A stretch of 64,000 nucleotides of DNA from JASGDN01 sp049841275. Its GTDB lineage: Bacteria; Chloroflexota; Chloroflexia; Thermomicrobiales; UBA6265. Positions within the stretch are counted from its first letter, which is position 1. Every line of letters begins with the position of its first letter. The notes under the pieces are model-generated. The model was not told the DNA's origin, did no database searches, and saw only the letters and a program-made list of their open reading frames with translations. The DNA is taken from NCBI GenBank assembly GCA_049841275.1, contig JASGDN010000045.1, positions 1 to 64,000 on the forward strand, written 5' to 3'. A program made the translations under genes and the position numbers. Positions 38,855 through 48,342 of this stretch are shown piece after piece.

Positions 38855-39184
38855 CCTGGGCAAGGCCTCGTTCGCAACAGGAACGCCCACGGCTGTGCCA
38901 TACTTTGCACTGGATTGTGAATCCGTTGCGGCCATTGGTGCGTTTACATCAGTGTGAATGTGTGCCGGATGGTGTCGCGATCCCGCAGGTCGCGACCCAT
39001 GGCCTTTCGTTCGGAAAGCCGGGGCTGATGGGCCGTCGTTTCGCGACGATCGGAACCGGACGCCTTGCCTGCAAGGGCGAGTTGCTGTGACGGTTTGGAC
39101 ACGCACACCGCACGAGGAGATGGATGACCGGTTGGCGGGGTGAGAGACGCCGGGCGGTCATTGGTTGGGACACTTGGGGAAGAT

Positions 39185-41038
39185 ATGGCGCAGCAGACAA
39201 CCGTTCCCGCTCCGGAGGTTGCCGATTCATCGGCGGGCGCATTGGCGCATGTTGGTTCGACCTTCATTACCAAGGTGACCGATGCGCTGGGGCTGGGGCA
39301 GTCCTCGGAACGCCCGCAGGACCAGGCGCCGGATGACGGCAGCCAGCATTCGCGATCGTTCTTGCAGCAGGCAGGCATAGGGCTGACGCGGCTTGGCGTT
39401 GCGGCCACCGCGTTGCTTCTGGTCGCCGCCATTGGCCTCTTCGCCTTCCGGGCCGTCTATGCCGATCGCATCTATCCCGCCGTGGTGGTGGGCGATGTCG
39501 AGGTGGGCGGGCTCACCCCGAGCCAGGCGACCGAGAAGGTCAGCGCCCGCGCCGACGCCCTCGAGCATGGCCTGATCTCCTTCTCCTACGGCGGCAAGAC
39601 CTGGACGCCGACGCTTTCCGAGCTTGGCGCAACGGTCGATATCGACGGTGCGATTGCCGAGGCCAACGACCTCGGGCGCACGGGTGACACCGCTGCCAAG
39701 CTCAACTTCACGAATGAGATCCTGCGTGGCGACCAGACGGTGCCCCTTCGCACCAGCGTCGATCGCGATGCCCTGAATGCCTGGTTCGATTCGGTTGATG
39801 CTGGCATCGACCAGCGCGCTGTCGATGCATCTATCGTGATGGACGGCTCTGCGCCGAAGATCGCACCGGAATCCGATGGCACGATCGTCGATCGCGATGC
39901 CGCGACATCCCAGATCCTGGCGTCATTGCAGTCGTTGCAGCCGCTATCGGGCGAGTTGCCGGTGATGGTGGAGCACCCGGAGGTTCGCGCGGCGGATCTC
40001 CAGGCGCACTACGACGAGATCGAAACGGCCCTGAACTCCACGTTCACCCTGACCTTCGAGGATCAGTCCTTCTCACTGGCGGCGAAGGACCTGGCGCCCT
40101 ATGTCATCGTCGAGACGGCGAAAGGCGCGGGCAGCGCGGATGTTCGCGTGGCGCTGGACGTGAACGAGCTTGCCGGGTTCCTGAACGATACCTACGCTGG
40201 CCAGATCAATCGCAAGCCAGTCGATGCCACCATCGTCTGGGGCGGCAGCGCCGTCGAGGCGACCTCGCCCAGCGTCGATGGCGTCACACTCAAGCCGAAG
40301 GCGCTTGCCGATGCCCTGAGCGACGGCTTCTTCACCGGAAAGCCAATCGCGGTTCCGGTTGCGGTCACGAAACCGGAGATCGACTCGAACAACCTGGCGG
40401 CGCTCGGGATCGACGGGCTCATCAGTCAGGGCGATTCGAACTTCGCCGGCGGTGGTGGCCCGCGTGACACAAACATCTACATTGGCGCGGAGCTTGCCAA
40501 CGGCACCCTGGTGCGTCCGGGCGAGGATTACTCCTTCAACGGCGCGATCGGGGCGATCACCGAAGACAAGGGCTACGTCGTTTCCAATGTGATCTTCGGC
40601 GACACCGCCGGCACGGACATCGGCGGCGGTATCTGCCAGATTTCGACCACGGTCTTCCGGGCGGCGCTGATGGGTGGCTTCCCGATCACCGAGTGGCATC
40701 CCCACGCCTTCCAGATCGCCAACTATGAATATGATGGCTGGGGAGCGGGCTTCGACGCCTCGATCCTGCAGGTTGGCGACCCTGCCACCTGGGGCGACTT
40801 CAAGTTCACCAACGATACCGGCGGCTGGCTGCTGGTTCACACGTGGACGTCGTATCCGAACGTGTTCGTCGAGATTTACGGCACGCACATGGATCGTACG
40901 GTCGATATCGAGAACTACTGGACCGGCGTCCAGGATTCTGGCGCTACGTCGGCCGGCTTCACGCGGGTGGTCAAGAATGCCGACGGCACCGTGCTCTACG
41001 AGCGGGACTTCGAAACCTACTTCATGGTGCCGAAGTAG
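39185..41038 (+). CDS. VanW-family protein 1, membrane-anchored, with peptidoglycan-binding-type repeats
   Basis: A 617-residue protein. After a polar, probably cytoplasmic 65 residues comes one membrane helix (LGVAATALLLVAAIGLFAF). Two to three modules of the peptidoglycan-binding type (PG_binding_4) follow, marked by IYPAVVVGDVEVGGLTPSQA and SFSYGGKTWTPTLSELG. The VanW domain comes last, with PGEDYSFNGAIGAITEDKGY, GGGICQISTTVFRAALMGGF and the GWLLVHTW segment. VanW domains occur in many cell-wall proteins and in some vancomycin-resistance clusters; their activity is unproved. ATG at 39185. The next gene is its tandem paralogue. Confidence 0.88.
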   Translation: MAQQTTVPAPEVADSSAGALAHVGSTFITKVTDALGLGQSSERPQDQAPDDGSQHSRSFLQQAGIGLTRLGVAATALLLVAAIGLFAFRAVYADRIYPAVVVGDVEVGGLTPSQATEKVSARADALEHGLISFSYGGKTWTPTLSELGATVDIDGAIAEANDLGRTGDTAAKLNFTNEILRGDQTVPLRTSVDRDALNAWFDSVDAGIDQRAVDASIVMDGSAPKIAPESDGTIVDRDAATSQILASLQSLQPLSGELPVMVEHPEVRAADLQAHYDEIETALNSTFTLTFEDQSFSLAAKDLAPYVIVETAKGAGSADVRVALDVNELAGFLNDTYAGQINRKPVDATIVWGGSAVEATSPSVDGVTLKPKALADALSDGFFTGKPIAVPVAVTKPEIDSNNLAALGIDGLISQGDSNFAGGGGPRDTNIYIGAELANGTLVRPGEDYSFNGAIGAITEDKGYVVSNVIFGDTAGTDIGGGICQISTTVFRAALMGGFPITEWHPHAFQIANYEYDGWGAGFDASILQVGDPATWGDFKFTNDTGGWLLVHTWTSYPNVFVEIYGTHMDRTVDIENYWTGVQDSGATSAGFTRVVKNADGTVLYERDFETYFMVPK

Positions 41039-41178
41039 ACGCTATCATGGTGGCAAGCGCGGCGGGCAGCGACGATGTTGTCTCTGGATTGTTGCCGGTC
41101 GTGTCTGTTCCACCCGCTTTCCATCGCTCGCGTAGCAATCGCGTCGGTCTCGCGATGCACTTGAGATAACGGGTTCCC

Positions 41179-43209
41179 ATGGCTCAACGAAGCAACGCAT
41201 CACGCACAAACAGCCTGCCGGGCTCTACCCCTCCTCGCTGGAACGGCCGAACGGCCCCCCGGCCGCCGGTGACTCCGGTTGCTCCACCAAGGCGAACCGC
41301 TGGCGTGTCGTCGTGGTTCGCCGGCTCGTCCCCGCGCGGCCAGCTCTCCCAGCGCCTGCGACGGACGATGCCCCGTGTGGGGCTCGTCATGGCTGGATTA
41401 TTGCTGGTGCTCGCGCTTGGCCTGCTCGCTTTCCGGGTCGCCTATGGCGACCGTATCTATCCGGCCGTCGTCATCGGCGATGTCCCGGTTGGCGGGATGA
41501 CCCCGGCCCAGGCGCAGGCTGCCGTCCAGGCGCGTGCCGATGCCATCGACCAGGGGACGTTCAGCTTCTCCTATGGCGGCAAGACCTGGACGCCGACGCT
41601 CAGTGAGCTTGGGGGAACGGTCGATGTCGGTTCTGCCCTCACCGAGGCCGAGCATGTTGGCCGGACCGGTGATGCGACCGACAAGCTCTCCGTCACCGGG
41701 TCGCTGCTGCGCGACGACAAGATCGTCCCGTTGAAGACCTCGCTCGATCAAGCGAAACTCGACGCCTGGTTCGACAAGGTCGATGCCGACATCGGACATC
41801 CGGCAGTGGATGCGAACCTCGTCGTGAATGGCGGGAATGTCACGATCACGAACGATCAGGTCGGGACGGTCGTCGACCGCAAGGCGGCGACCCAGCAGAT
41901 TCTCTCCGCCCTGCAGACACTGGAACCGATCTCGGCGGAGATGCCGGTGGTTCCTGCCCAACCCAGCATCCGGGCGAGCGATCTCCAGGCCAACTACGAG
42001 ATGCTCTCCGCCGCGGTCCAGCAGCCGATCACGGCCAACTTCAACGGTACGCCGTTGATGATCGACCCGACGACGTTGACGCAGTATCTGAAGGTCGAGG
42101 CGACGGTTGTCGATGGGGCACCGCACGTCTCCCTCGACATGGATCGCGATGCGCTCGCCACGGCGCTTGGTAACCAGTTCAGCGGCACCGTCAACAGCGA
42201 TCCGGTGGACGCTACGGTCTCGTGGAGCGATGGGGTCGGCCTGGTGGCCGATACCAGTAGCCAGGATGGCTACACGTTGGAGCCCGACAAGTTCGCCGAT
42301 GCCGTGGTTGACAGTTTCCTGGGGAGCAACAAGTCGTTCGATCTGCCGGTGGCGGTGACGAAGCCGGATGTCGATTCCAATAATCTCGGTGCGCTGGGCA
42401 TCACGACGGAACTTGCGACCGGCGACTCTGACTTCAGCAATGGTGCCGAAGCTCGCGATACCAACATCTACGTCGGCATCGGTCTCCTGAACGGGGCGCT
42501 GGTGAAGCCGGGCGGCGAGTTTTCCTTCAACGGCGCGATCGGCGCCATCACGGCGGACAAGGGCTATGTCGAGGCGGGTGCGATCCTCGGGGAACGCGTC
42601 GGCAAGGATATTGGCGGCGGCATCTGCCAGGTCTCGACGACCATGTTCCGGGCAGCGCTGCTGGCCGGTATGCCGATTGGGGAGTGGTATCCACACCTCT
42701 TCCGGCTCAAAGGGTATGAGGCCGACGGCTGGACCGAGGGATTCGATGCCTCGATCCTGCAGGAAGGCGACGATCCGCAGTACTGGGGCGACTTCACCTT
42801 CACGAACAACTCGCCGGGCTGGCTCCTGATTTCGGCCTGGACGGAGTATCCCAAGGCCTATGTCCGCATCTACGGAACCGATGACGGTCGCAAGGTTGAT
42901 ATTTCTGACTTCACCGAGAGTGCGCCGATCACCGATAACAAGGATGTTGAGGTGGTGGATGATACCTTGCCCGCTGGCACGATCCAACAATCCGAGTGGC
43001 CGCAGGACGGCATCAATGTTGGCTTCCAGCGGACGGTTACCGACGCCTCCGGCAATGTGATCGACACGCACTGGTTCGAGAGCGACTATGCCGGACGCGG
43101 CAATGTCTATCAGGTTAGCCCGGACATGGTGGGCAAGTCTCCGGCCGGTGACAATCGGTCTGATGGAAATGCCACCGATGGCGGAAACTCGGTCGACGGC
43201 GCGGGCTGA
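41179..43209 (+). CDS. VanW-family protein 2 (tandem paralogue)
   Basis: A 676-residue paralogue of the preceding protein with the same order: polar N-terminus, membrane helix (VGLVMAGLLLVLALGLLAF), PG_binding_4-type modules (IYPAVVIGDVPVGGMTPAQA, SFSYGGKTWTPTLSELGGTV) and a VanW domain (PGGEFSFNGAIGAITADKGY, GGGICQVSTTMFRAALLAGM). Unlike paralogue 1, it has about 70 extra residues at the C-terminus, including an Asp/Asn/Gly-rich tail. ATG at 41179 (MAQRSN), 140 bases behind paralogue 1. The tandem copies have diverged enough to suggest separate roles, perhaps in attaching different wall polymers. Confidence 0.88.
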   Translation: MAQRSNASRTNSLPGSTPPRWNGRTAPRPPVTPVAPPRRTAGVSSWFAGSSPRGQLSQRLRRTMPRVGLVMAGLLLVLALGLLAFRVAYGDRIYPAVVIGDVPVGGMTPAQAQAAVQARADAIDQGTFSFSYGGKTWTPTLSELGGTVDVGSALTEAEHVGRTGDATDKLSVTGSLLRDDKIVPLKTSLDQAKLDAWFDKVDADIGHPAVDANLVVNGGNVTITNDQVGTVVDRKAATQQILSALQTLEPISAEMPVVPAQPSIRASDLQANYEMLSAAVQQPITANFNGTPLMIDPTTLTQYLKVEATVVDGAPHVSLDMDRDALATALGNQFSGTVNSDPVDATVSWSDGVGLVADTSSQDGYTLEPDKFADAVVDSFLGSNKSFDLPVAVTKPDVDSNNLGALGITTELATGDSDFSNGAEARDTNIYVGIGLLNGALVKPGGEFSFNGAIGAITADKGYVEAGAILGERVGKDIGGGICQVSTTMFRAALLAGMPIGEWYPHLFRLKGYEADGWTEGFDASILQEGDDPQYWGDFTFTNNSPGWLLISAWTEYPKAYVRIYGTDDGRKVDISDFTESAPITDNKDVEVVDDTLPAGTIQQSEWPQDGINVGFQRTVTDASGNVIDTHWFESDYAGRGNVYQVSPDMVGKSPAGDNRSDGNATDGGNSVDGAG

Positions 43210-43522
43210 TCCTTTTACCCCGTAGCCGCGTGGACAGGGAGGTGTCACATCGCAGATGCGGTGTCTCCCTGTTGGTCTGGGCGGATGGAGGACTACCGGA
43301 TGGTGCCAACGGCACTGCTCGTCGTGCGCCATCCCATCCCGAGTCCGGAGAGGGCTGGTGTATGCTGGATCCAGCATTGCGCATCAGCCGGGCGATCCTG
43401 CGGCATCCTGGACCGACATGTGGGGTCGGGGGTCGCGTCAGCGACTGATGAGTTTTGGCGAACGCTGCGCTGAACGAGGAGCGTGGCGCAATCATCAACG
43501 TTTCGGGGGAAAGCAGGGCCTC
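43210..43522. other. 313-base spacer between VanW-2 and the amidase
   Basis: It contains the hairpin at 43234-43272 directly behind VanW-2 and then leader sequence for the amidase. The amidase frame is open through part of it (from 43256), but the upstream portion has no similarity and overlaps the hairpin, so it is treated as non-coding. Confidence 0.5.
43234..43272 (+). terminator. Terminator hairpin behind VanW-2
   Basis: ACAGGGAG pairs with CTCCCTGT, with an inner CATC/GATG pair, 25 bases beyond the VanW-2 stop codon. Confidence 0.6.
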
Positions 43523-46500
43523 ATGTCACAAGATCGACCCGTCGACGATCTCGCTCCATCCGATCCTCAGCACGACGAGCATCACCACCATCACCACGCT
43601 CATTCGTCCGGGGCGCCTATCGTCCGGCGTCCAGTGAATCGCCGGATCATCATGCAGGCCTCTGCTGGTCTCGCCGCCATCGGCATGGCTGGCGGCATTG
43701 GTGGGCGCACGGCCCTCCGTCCTGTGCCAGCAGGCGCGCAGGACAGTGGCGGCACGCGTGCCGGGCGCTTCACGCCGGGATCGTCGGACACCTTCACCGC
43801 CGCGTCCATCGGCGATTTCCAGACCTGGCAGGCGGATTATCCGTTCTACGCGCTTGGGGCAAACTGGAACGGCAGCGTCGGCACCTGGCCGGTGATCGAA
43901 GTCGAGATCAGCGTCGATGGTGCGACCTGGAGCGACACCTACCGGATTGCCGCCAACACCGAGGACGGCGGCCGCCCGACACGTGAGAACCGTCTCTTCA
44001 CTCCGCTCATCTTCACGAACGGCGAGGTCTACGTTCGCTATCGTACGGTCGATCAGGATGGCAATCCGGGTACCGTCGATGGCCTGTCGTTCACCTATAT
44101 CGACGCCACCGATGGGCCGTGGGCCAAGGATGTCGATGCCGAGGGCGACCAGAACGTCACGGCAGCCACATCCGACGATCGCGTGCCGCCGCGGGTTGTT
44201 ACGCGCGAAGGCTGGGGGGCGAACGAGAACTACCGGTTCGACACCTACGGCGAGATCTGGCCGCCCGAGTACGAGACGGTGACGCACGCTATCGTGCATC
44301 ACACCGACACCTCGACCGCGCAGGACCCCGTGGTGGCCATCCGCTCGATCTACTACTACCATGCGGTCGATCAGGGCTGGGGCGACATCGGCTACAACTA
44401 CCTGGTCGACAAGAACGGCCGCATCTACGAAGGTCGCTATGGCGGCCAGAATGTCATCGGCGGTCACTCCTACGAGTTCGCCATTGGCAGCTCCGGTATC
44501 TGCATCATCGGCGATTACCAGGACTCCCCGCCATCCACCATCTCGGTTGCGGGCCTGGTCGCCATCGTGTCGTGGGTCGTGCGCGATCTCGATCCGCTCG
44601 GCAGCGGTCCGATCCAGGAGGCCGCAAACCTGCCGACCATCTCCGGGCACCGTGACGTCAATGCGACGACGTGCCCCGGCGACATGCTCTACTACGACCT
44701 TCCTGACATCCGGAGCATGGTGGCGCAGACGCTCGCCAGCGGTGACCTCGAAACCGGCAATCCCGGCGGCATTGCCGTGCGCGACCGCGTGATCGTGCAG
44801 ACGGACGACGGACAGCCGCTGAACGTTCGCAGCGAGGGAAGCGCGACGGCTTCCGTGGTCGGGCAGATCGACAATGGCGCCATCGCCACGGTCATCGACG
44901 GTCCTGTAATCGGCGACACGGACAACTGGTACAAGCTCGACTGGACCGGCCCGGATGGGTGGGTCTCTGCCCGCTATCTGATCGTCTCACCGCCGGAGCC
45001 GCCACCCGTCGAGGACGGCGACTACGCCTACGGCGTGAATGTCCGCTATACCACCGAAACCAACATCCGGACGCAACCAAGCCTCAGTGGGTCGATCGTC
45101 GCCTCGGTGCCGCGTAACGCCTGGGCCTTCGTGATGGCCGGGCCAATCCAGGCTGATGGGTACGACTGGTACCAGCTGCGCGTTCAGGATGTCGGCGATG
45201 GATGGTCGGTGAAGACCAACTTCGCCGCTGCGCCGGTCGACGAGAACCCGAACGCGAAGTTTGCGGTCGGTGACACCGTGCAGGCGACCTCGACCATCAA
45301 CATCCGCCCGCGTCCAGGGATCGCGCAGACGATTGTCGCGACGGTCGGCGCCGGGGTGCCTTTCACGATCACGCAGCCTCCGATCGGCGTGACCGAGTAC
45401 ATCTGGTACGGTATCTTCGGGAGCTTCGGCGGCGGCTGGGTGGTGGAGAACAACCTGGTTCTGGCTGGCAACCCCGGCGGCTCCAACAAGTTCGTCGTCG
45501 GCGACACGATCCAGGTGACCGATGCGGTCAACTTCCGGTCCGCGCCGACCACCTCGGCATCCGTGATCGCCCTGCTTCCCGCAGGAACGACCGGGACGGT
45601 CGTCGGCGGACCGCAGTCGGCCAGTGGCTACACCTGGTGGCAGTTCCGCACCAGTGGCGGGACGGTCGGCTGGTCGATCCAGGATTCGCTTGCGAAGGCG
45701 ACGACCACAACCACGACCACCACGACGACGCCTGCACCGGGCAGCGGCAAGTTCGTTGTCGGCGATACGTTGCGTGTCACCGATGACATCAACTTCCGTT
45801 CGGCGCCGGGTACGTCGGCATCGATCATCGCGCAGTTGCCGACCGGGACGACCGGTACGGTGACCGGCGGCCCGCAGACGGCGAACGGGTACACCTGGTG
45901 GCAATTCCGAACGGCAGGTGGCACGGTCGGGTGGGGCGTGCAGGACTGGCTTGAGAAGACTACCGGCACGACGACCACAACCACGACGACGCCCGCCCCG
46001 AGTGCCAAGTTCACGATCGGCGATTCGCTCCGCGTGACTGAGGATGTCAACTTCCGTACCGCCGCTGGGACATCGGCGTCCGTGATCGTGGTCTTGCCGG
46101 CCGGCACCACTGGCACGGTGATGGGCGGCCCGACCTCAGCCAACGGCTACGTCTGGTGGCAGTTCCGCACGAGCGGAGGTACCACCGGCTGGGCTGTGCA
46201 GGACTGGCTCGAGAAGACATCCGGAACCACAACGACGACTACGACAACCACGACCACCACCACGACCCCTGCGCCGGGCAGCGGCAAGTTTGTGGCCGGC
46301 GACGCCATTGTCGCGACGGAGCCCGTGAACATTCGCACTGCTGCCGGAACCTCGAATCCGGTTGTGACGTTCGCGAACGCTGGTGGTACTGCGACGGTGC
46401 TTGGTGGACCACAGACGGCCAATGGGCTGATCTGGTGGAATATCAGGCTGGCGAACGGCCAGACGGGGTGGTCGATCGAGGACCCGTGGGAGAAGGCCGG

Positions 46501-46738
46501 TTCCACGACGCCGGCGCCCGGCAAGTTCGCGATCGGCGACGCAATCCGGGTGACCGAAGCGGTCAACTTCCGCTCGTCAGCCGGGACATCCGCCTCCGTG
46601 GTCGCGGTGCTTGCCGCAGGTACGACGGGTACGGTCACCGCTGGCCCGACCTCGGCGAACGGCTACACCTGGTGGCAGTTCCGGACCAGTGGCGGCACGC
46701 TTGGCTGGGCCGTTCAGGACTGGCTGGCCAAGCAGTAG
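43523..46738 (+). CDS. Secreted N-acetylmuramoyl-L-alanine amidase with eight SH3b repeats
   Basis: A 1071-residue exported wall hydrolase. The N-terminus has a His cluster (EHHHHHHAHSS), then a twin-arginine-like leader (RRPVNRRIIMQASAGLAAIG). The catalytic domain at about residues 220-400 is amidase_2/PGRP-type: zinc His in HAIVHHTDTS, YNYLVDKNGRIYEGRYGGQN, and SGHRDVNATTCPGD with the second His and Cys. Eight SH3b modules of about 77-80 residues follow, starting near 44779, 45031, 45262, 45493, 45748, 46006, 46291 and 46522; repeats 4-8 share the VGDT..VT..VNFR pattern and are joined by Thr-runs of variable length ending TPAPG. ATG 43523 is preferred over open frame upstream. The amidase should cut the stem peptide from the glycan. 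Confidence 0.9.
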   Translation: MSQDRPVDDLAPSDPQHDEHHHHHHAHSSGAPIVRRPVNRRIIMQASAGLAAIGMAGGIGGRTALRPVPAGAQDSGGTRAGRFTPGSSDTFTAASIGDFQTWQADYPFYALGANWNGSVGTWPVIEVEISVDGATWSDTYRIAANTEDGGRPTRENRLFTPLIFTNGEVYVRYRTVDQDGNPGTVDGLSFTYIDATDGPWAKDVDAEGDQNVTAATSDDRVPPRVVTREGWGANENYRFDTYGEIWPPEYETVTHAIVHHTDTSTAQDPVVAIRSIYYYHAVDQGWGDIGYNYLVDKNGRIYEGRYGGQNVIGGHSYEFAIGSSGICIIGDYQDSPPSTISVAGLVAIVSWVVRDLDPLGSGPIQEAANLPTISGHRDVNATTCPGDMLYYDLPDIRSMVAQTLASGDLETGNPGGIAVRDRVIVQTDDGQPLNVRSEGSATASVVGQIDNGAIATVIDGPVIGDTDNWYKLDWTGPDGWVSARYLIVSPPEPPPVEDGDYAYGVNVRYTTETNIRTQPSLSGSIVASVPRNAWAFVMAGPIQADGYDWYQLRVQDVGDGWSVKTNFAAAPVDENPNAKFAVGDTVQATSTINIRPRPGIAQTIVATVGAGVPFTITQPPIGVTEYIWYGIFGSFGGGWVVENNLVLAGNPGGSNKFVVGDTIQVTDAVNFRSAPTTSASVIALLPAGTTGTVVGGPQSASGYTWWQFRTSGGTVGWSIQDSLAKATTTTTTTTTTPAPGSGKFVVGDTLRVTDDINFRSAPGTSASIIAQLPTGTTGTVTGGPQTANGYTWWQFRTAGGTVGWGVQDWLEKTTGTTTTTTTTPAPSAKFTIGDSLRVTEDVNFRTAAGTSASVIVVLPAGTTGTVMGGPTSANGYVWWQFRTSGGTTGWAVQDWLEKTSGTTTTTTTTTTTTTTPAPGSGKFVAGDAIVATEPVNIRTAAGTSNPVVTFANAGGTATVLGGPQTANGLIWWNIRLANGQTGWSIEDPWEKAGSTTPAPGKFAIGDAIRVTEAVNFRSSAGTSASVVAVLAAGTTGTVTAGPTSANGYTWWQFRTSGGTLGWAVQDWLAKQ
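45703..46272 (+). repeat. Thr-codon microsatellite-like linkers between SH3b modules
   Basis: Three runs of ACC/ACG/ACA codons (near 45703-45733, 45967-45993 and 46228-46268) encode poly-Thr of 9-14 residues, each followed by Pro-Ala-Pro. The codon third base varies, so these are not perfect DNA repeats, but length change by slippage or recombination between SH3b copies is likely. Confidence 0.7.
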
Positions 46739-46761
46739 CGCTATCCATCGAGTGAATGAGA

Positions 46762-46789
46762 GAACCGGGCAGGGATTCCTGCCCGGTTC
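46762..46789. terminator. Perfect 12-bp bidirectional terminator hairpin
   Basis: GAACCGGGCAGG pairs with CCTGCCCGGTTC around GATT, 24 bases beyond the amidase stop codon and 57 bases before the convergent methyltransferase stop. Confidence 0.8.
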
Positions 46790-46845
46790 CTGCGCGATAT
46801 TCGTGTTCGCCGTTCGCATCTCGGCGAGCAGTGCGTTGCCGCGTG

Positions 46846-48126
46846 TCAGCCGGCAGTGTCCGGGACGCGCAGGAAGACGAAGATCTCTGCTGGCAGCCCA
46901 CGTACGACGACGTGCAACGTCTGCTCCCATACCAGCCCGGGACGGTCCCTTGCCGTCGCGCGAAGCAGGCGTGCCTCGCTCGTCAGCAGGACCATCCGGC
47001 CGCCGGGCTTCAGCACGCGTATCCACTCGTCCAGCAACACCGGATAGAGCGTCTGGTTGCCCTGCCGCGTGCCGATCTGCTTGCCGAAGGGAAGGTTGCA
47101 GGCGATTGCCCCGATCTCGCCATCCGCGAACGGCAACGATCGTGCATCCCATTCCCGGATCTCGATTGGCTTGTAACGCGTGCCGATGTTTTCCAGGGCT
47201 GCCTGTACCGCCGCGTGCTCGACGTCGCCGCCTTCGAGCCGGGCGTAGCGGCCAGCGTGCGCGCGCTCGATCAGGATCGTGCCCGCACCGCACATCGGAT
47301 CGAGGAAGACATCGTCGTCACCCGGCTTCGTGAGCAGCGCCATCGCCCGTGCGACCGTCGGTTTCAGGGAGGCGGGCAGGTTCGCGAGTTTGTAGGCGCG
47401 CTGGCGCATCGTCTCGTCGGAGAGGCGGATTCCGGCGACCAGGCGATCGCCCACCAACTGCGTCCAGACTTCGATGCGGGCGGGATCGGCCAGCACCCAA
47501 TCGGGATGCCGTCCCGCGATCGCCTTTTCCGCCGTGGACCGGAGATCGGTCCGGCGGTAGGCATGCTCCCCTGCCTTGCGTGCGATGGCGCGATAGGTCG
47601 GTTTCCTCCGGTTGCCGGGCCGGATCGGGTTGGCGATGCGGAATGCCTCGTCGAGTGCCGGACCTGCGACAAGGCTCGCAATCACCTTCAGGGCGGCCCG
47701 CTCGCCGCCGATCCCGGCGCGATCCACGACAAGGGCAAAGACATCCTCGAAGAGCGTCAGATCCAGCAGGTCCGATGCGTCACCGCTGTAGCCGAAGAGC
47801 AGCAGGCTGGTGCGGTCGTCGAACTGCTTCAGCGTCTCGATCACGGCGACGTCGTCCAGGGTGTCGCTCAGCTCCCGTGCGGCGAGCCGTTCCAGCCCCG
47901 GCACAACGTGACCGATGTAGACAGGCCCCTTCGCACGGGCGGCCTTGGTCAGGTGCGGCGTGGTGCGCGGCGCATCGGTGGCGGCGGGGCGTTCGCGCCG
48001 GGGCCGGGATGTATCGCGGGACGAATGTGAGCCGGACGATGAGGCCACGCCTTGCGGCTGGCCGGTTGGTGTCCGTTTGGCAGGCGTACGGGATGTCTTG
48101 TTTGGGCGACGGCTGGGTGTGCGCAC
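46846..48126 (-). CDS. THUMP-domain RNA methyltransferase (Trm14/RlmL-like)
   Basis: A 426-residue class I methyltransferase. A basic low-complexity N-terminus (about 65 residues) precedes a THUMP-like RNA-binding region (VYIGHVVPGLERLAARELSD start; residues about 70-220). The Rossmann methyltransferase follows, with VFLDPMCGAGTILIERA (SAM site) and the catalytic NLPFGKQIG, the N-P-P-F-type motif that methylates exocyclic amines of RNA guanine or adenine. Targets in this family include tRNA G6 and 23S rRNA guanines. GTG at 48126 begins the frame; the start may lie within the basic tail. It converges with the amidase gene. Confidence 0.83.
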   Translation of the reverse strand: MRTPSRRPNKTSRTPAKRTPTGQPQGVASSSGSHSSRDTSRPRRERPAATDAPRTTPHLTKAARAKGPVYIGHVVPGLERLAARELSDTLDDVAVIETLKQFDDRTSLLLFGYSGDASDLLDLTLFEDVFALVVDRAGIGGERAALKVIASLVAGPALDEAFRIANPIRPGNRRKPTYRAIARKAGEHAYRRTDLRSTAEKAIAGRHPDWVLADPARIEVWTQLVGDRLVAGIRLSDETMRQRAYKLANLPASLKPTVARAMALLTKPGDDDVFLDPMCGAGTILIERAHAGRYARLEGGDVEHAAVQAALENIGTRYKPIEIREWDARSLPFADGEIGAIACNLPFGKQIGTRQGNQTLYPVLLDEWIRVLKPGGRMVLLTSEARLLRATARDRPGLVWEQTLHVVVRGLPAEIFVFLRVPDTAG

Positions 48127-48342
48127 GGGCGGGTCCTGTGAAAGGGCGATGGGTGAACGAAGGGGTGTTGGCGAGGCCGTCCGGCTGGCGGTGCAGGGCC
48201 TGACGTACGGAATCGGTGCCCGGTCATCGGTCCCGGCGATCCGGGCAAGCCTGCACGCGGCTGGCTACGTACACCATACTTGATGGCGGAAAACCTGGGG
48301 GCATCGCGAGCCCGGACGGCAGCCTTGGGAGGAACGAGATTC

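Larger units (their letters stand above)
38570..39184. other. 615-base divergent spacer before the VanW genes
   Basis: It holds a perfect 13-bp hairpin (38684-38721) and a 7-bp palindrome TTGTCAC..GTGACAA (38835-38854), both listed. No gene is supported. The final 60 bases, with a GGGGAAG ribosome site, lead into the first VanW gene. Confidence 0.55.

Noticed and set aside
39185..43209. A vancomycin-resistance cluster, suggested by the VanW domains.
   Set aside because: No VanHAX-type ligase, dehydrogenase or dipeptidase and no linked VanRS pair is present; VanW domains are common in ordinary wall proteins.
41398..43377. A 659-residue minus-strand frame.
   Set aside because: Antisense to the second VanW gene, whose motifs are clear.
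45487..46735. Tandem DNA similarity that could look like a CRISPR-like or satellite array.
   Set aside because: The repeated units are in-frame SH3b coding modules of about 80 codons with Thr linkers; there are no short direct repeats with unique spacers and no cas genes.
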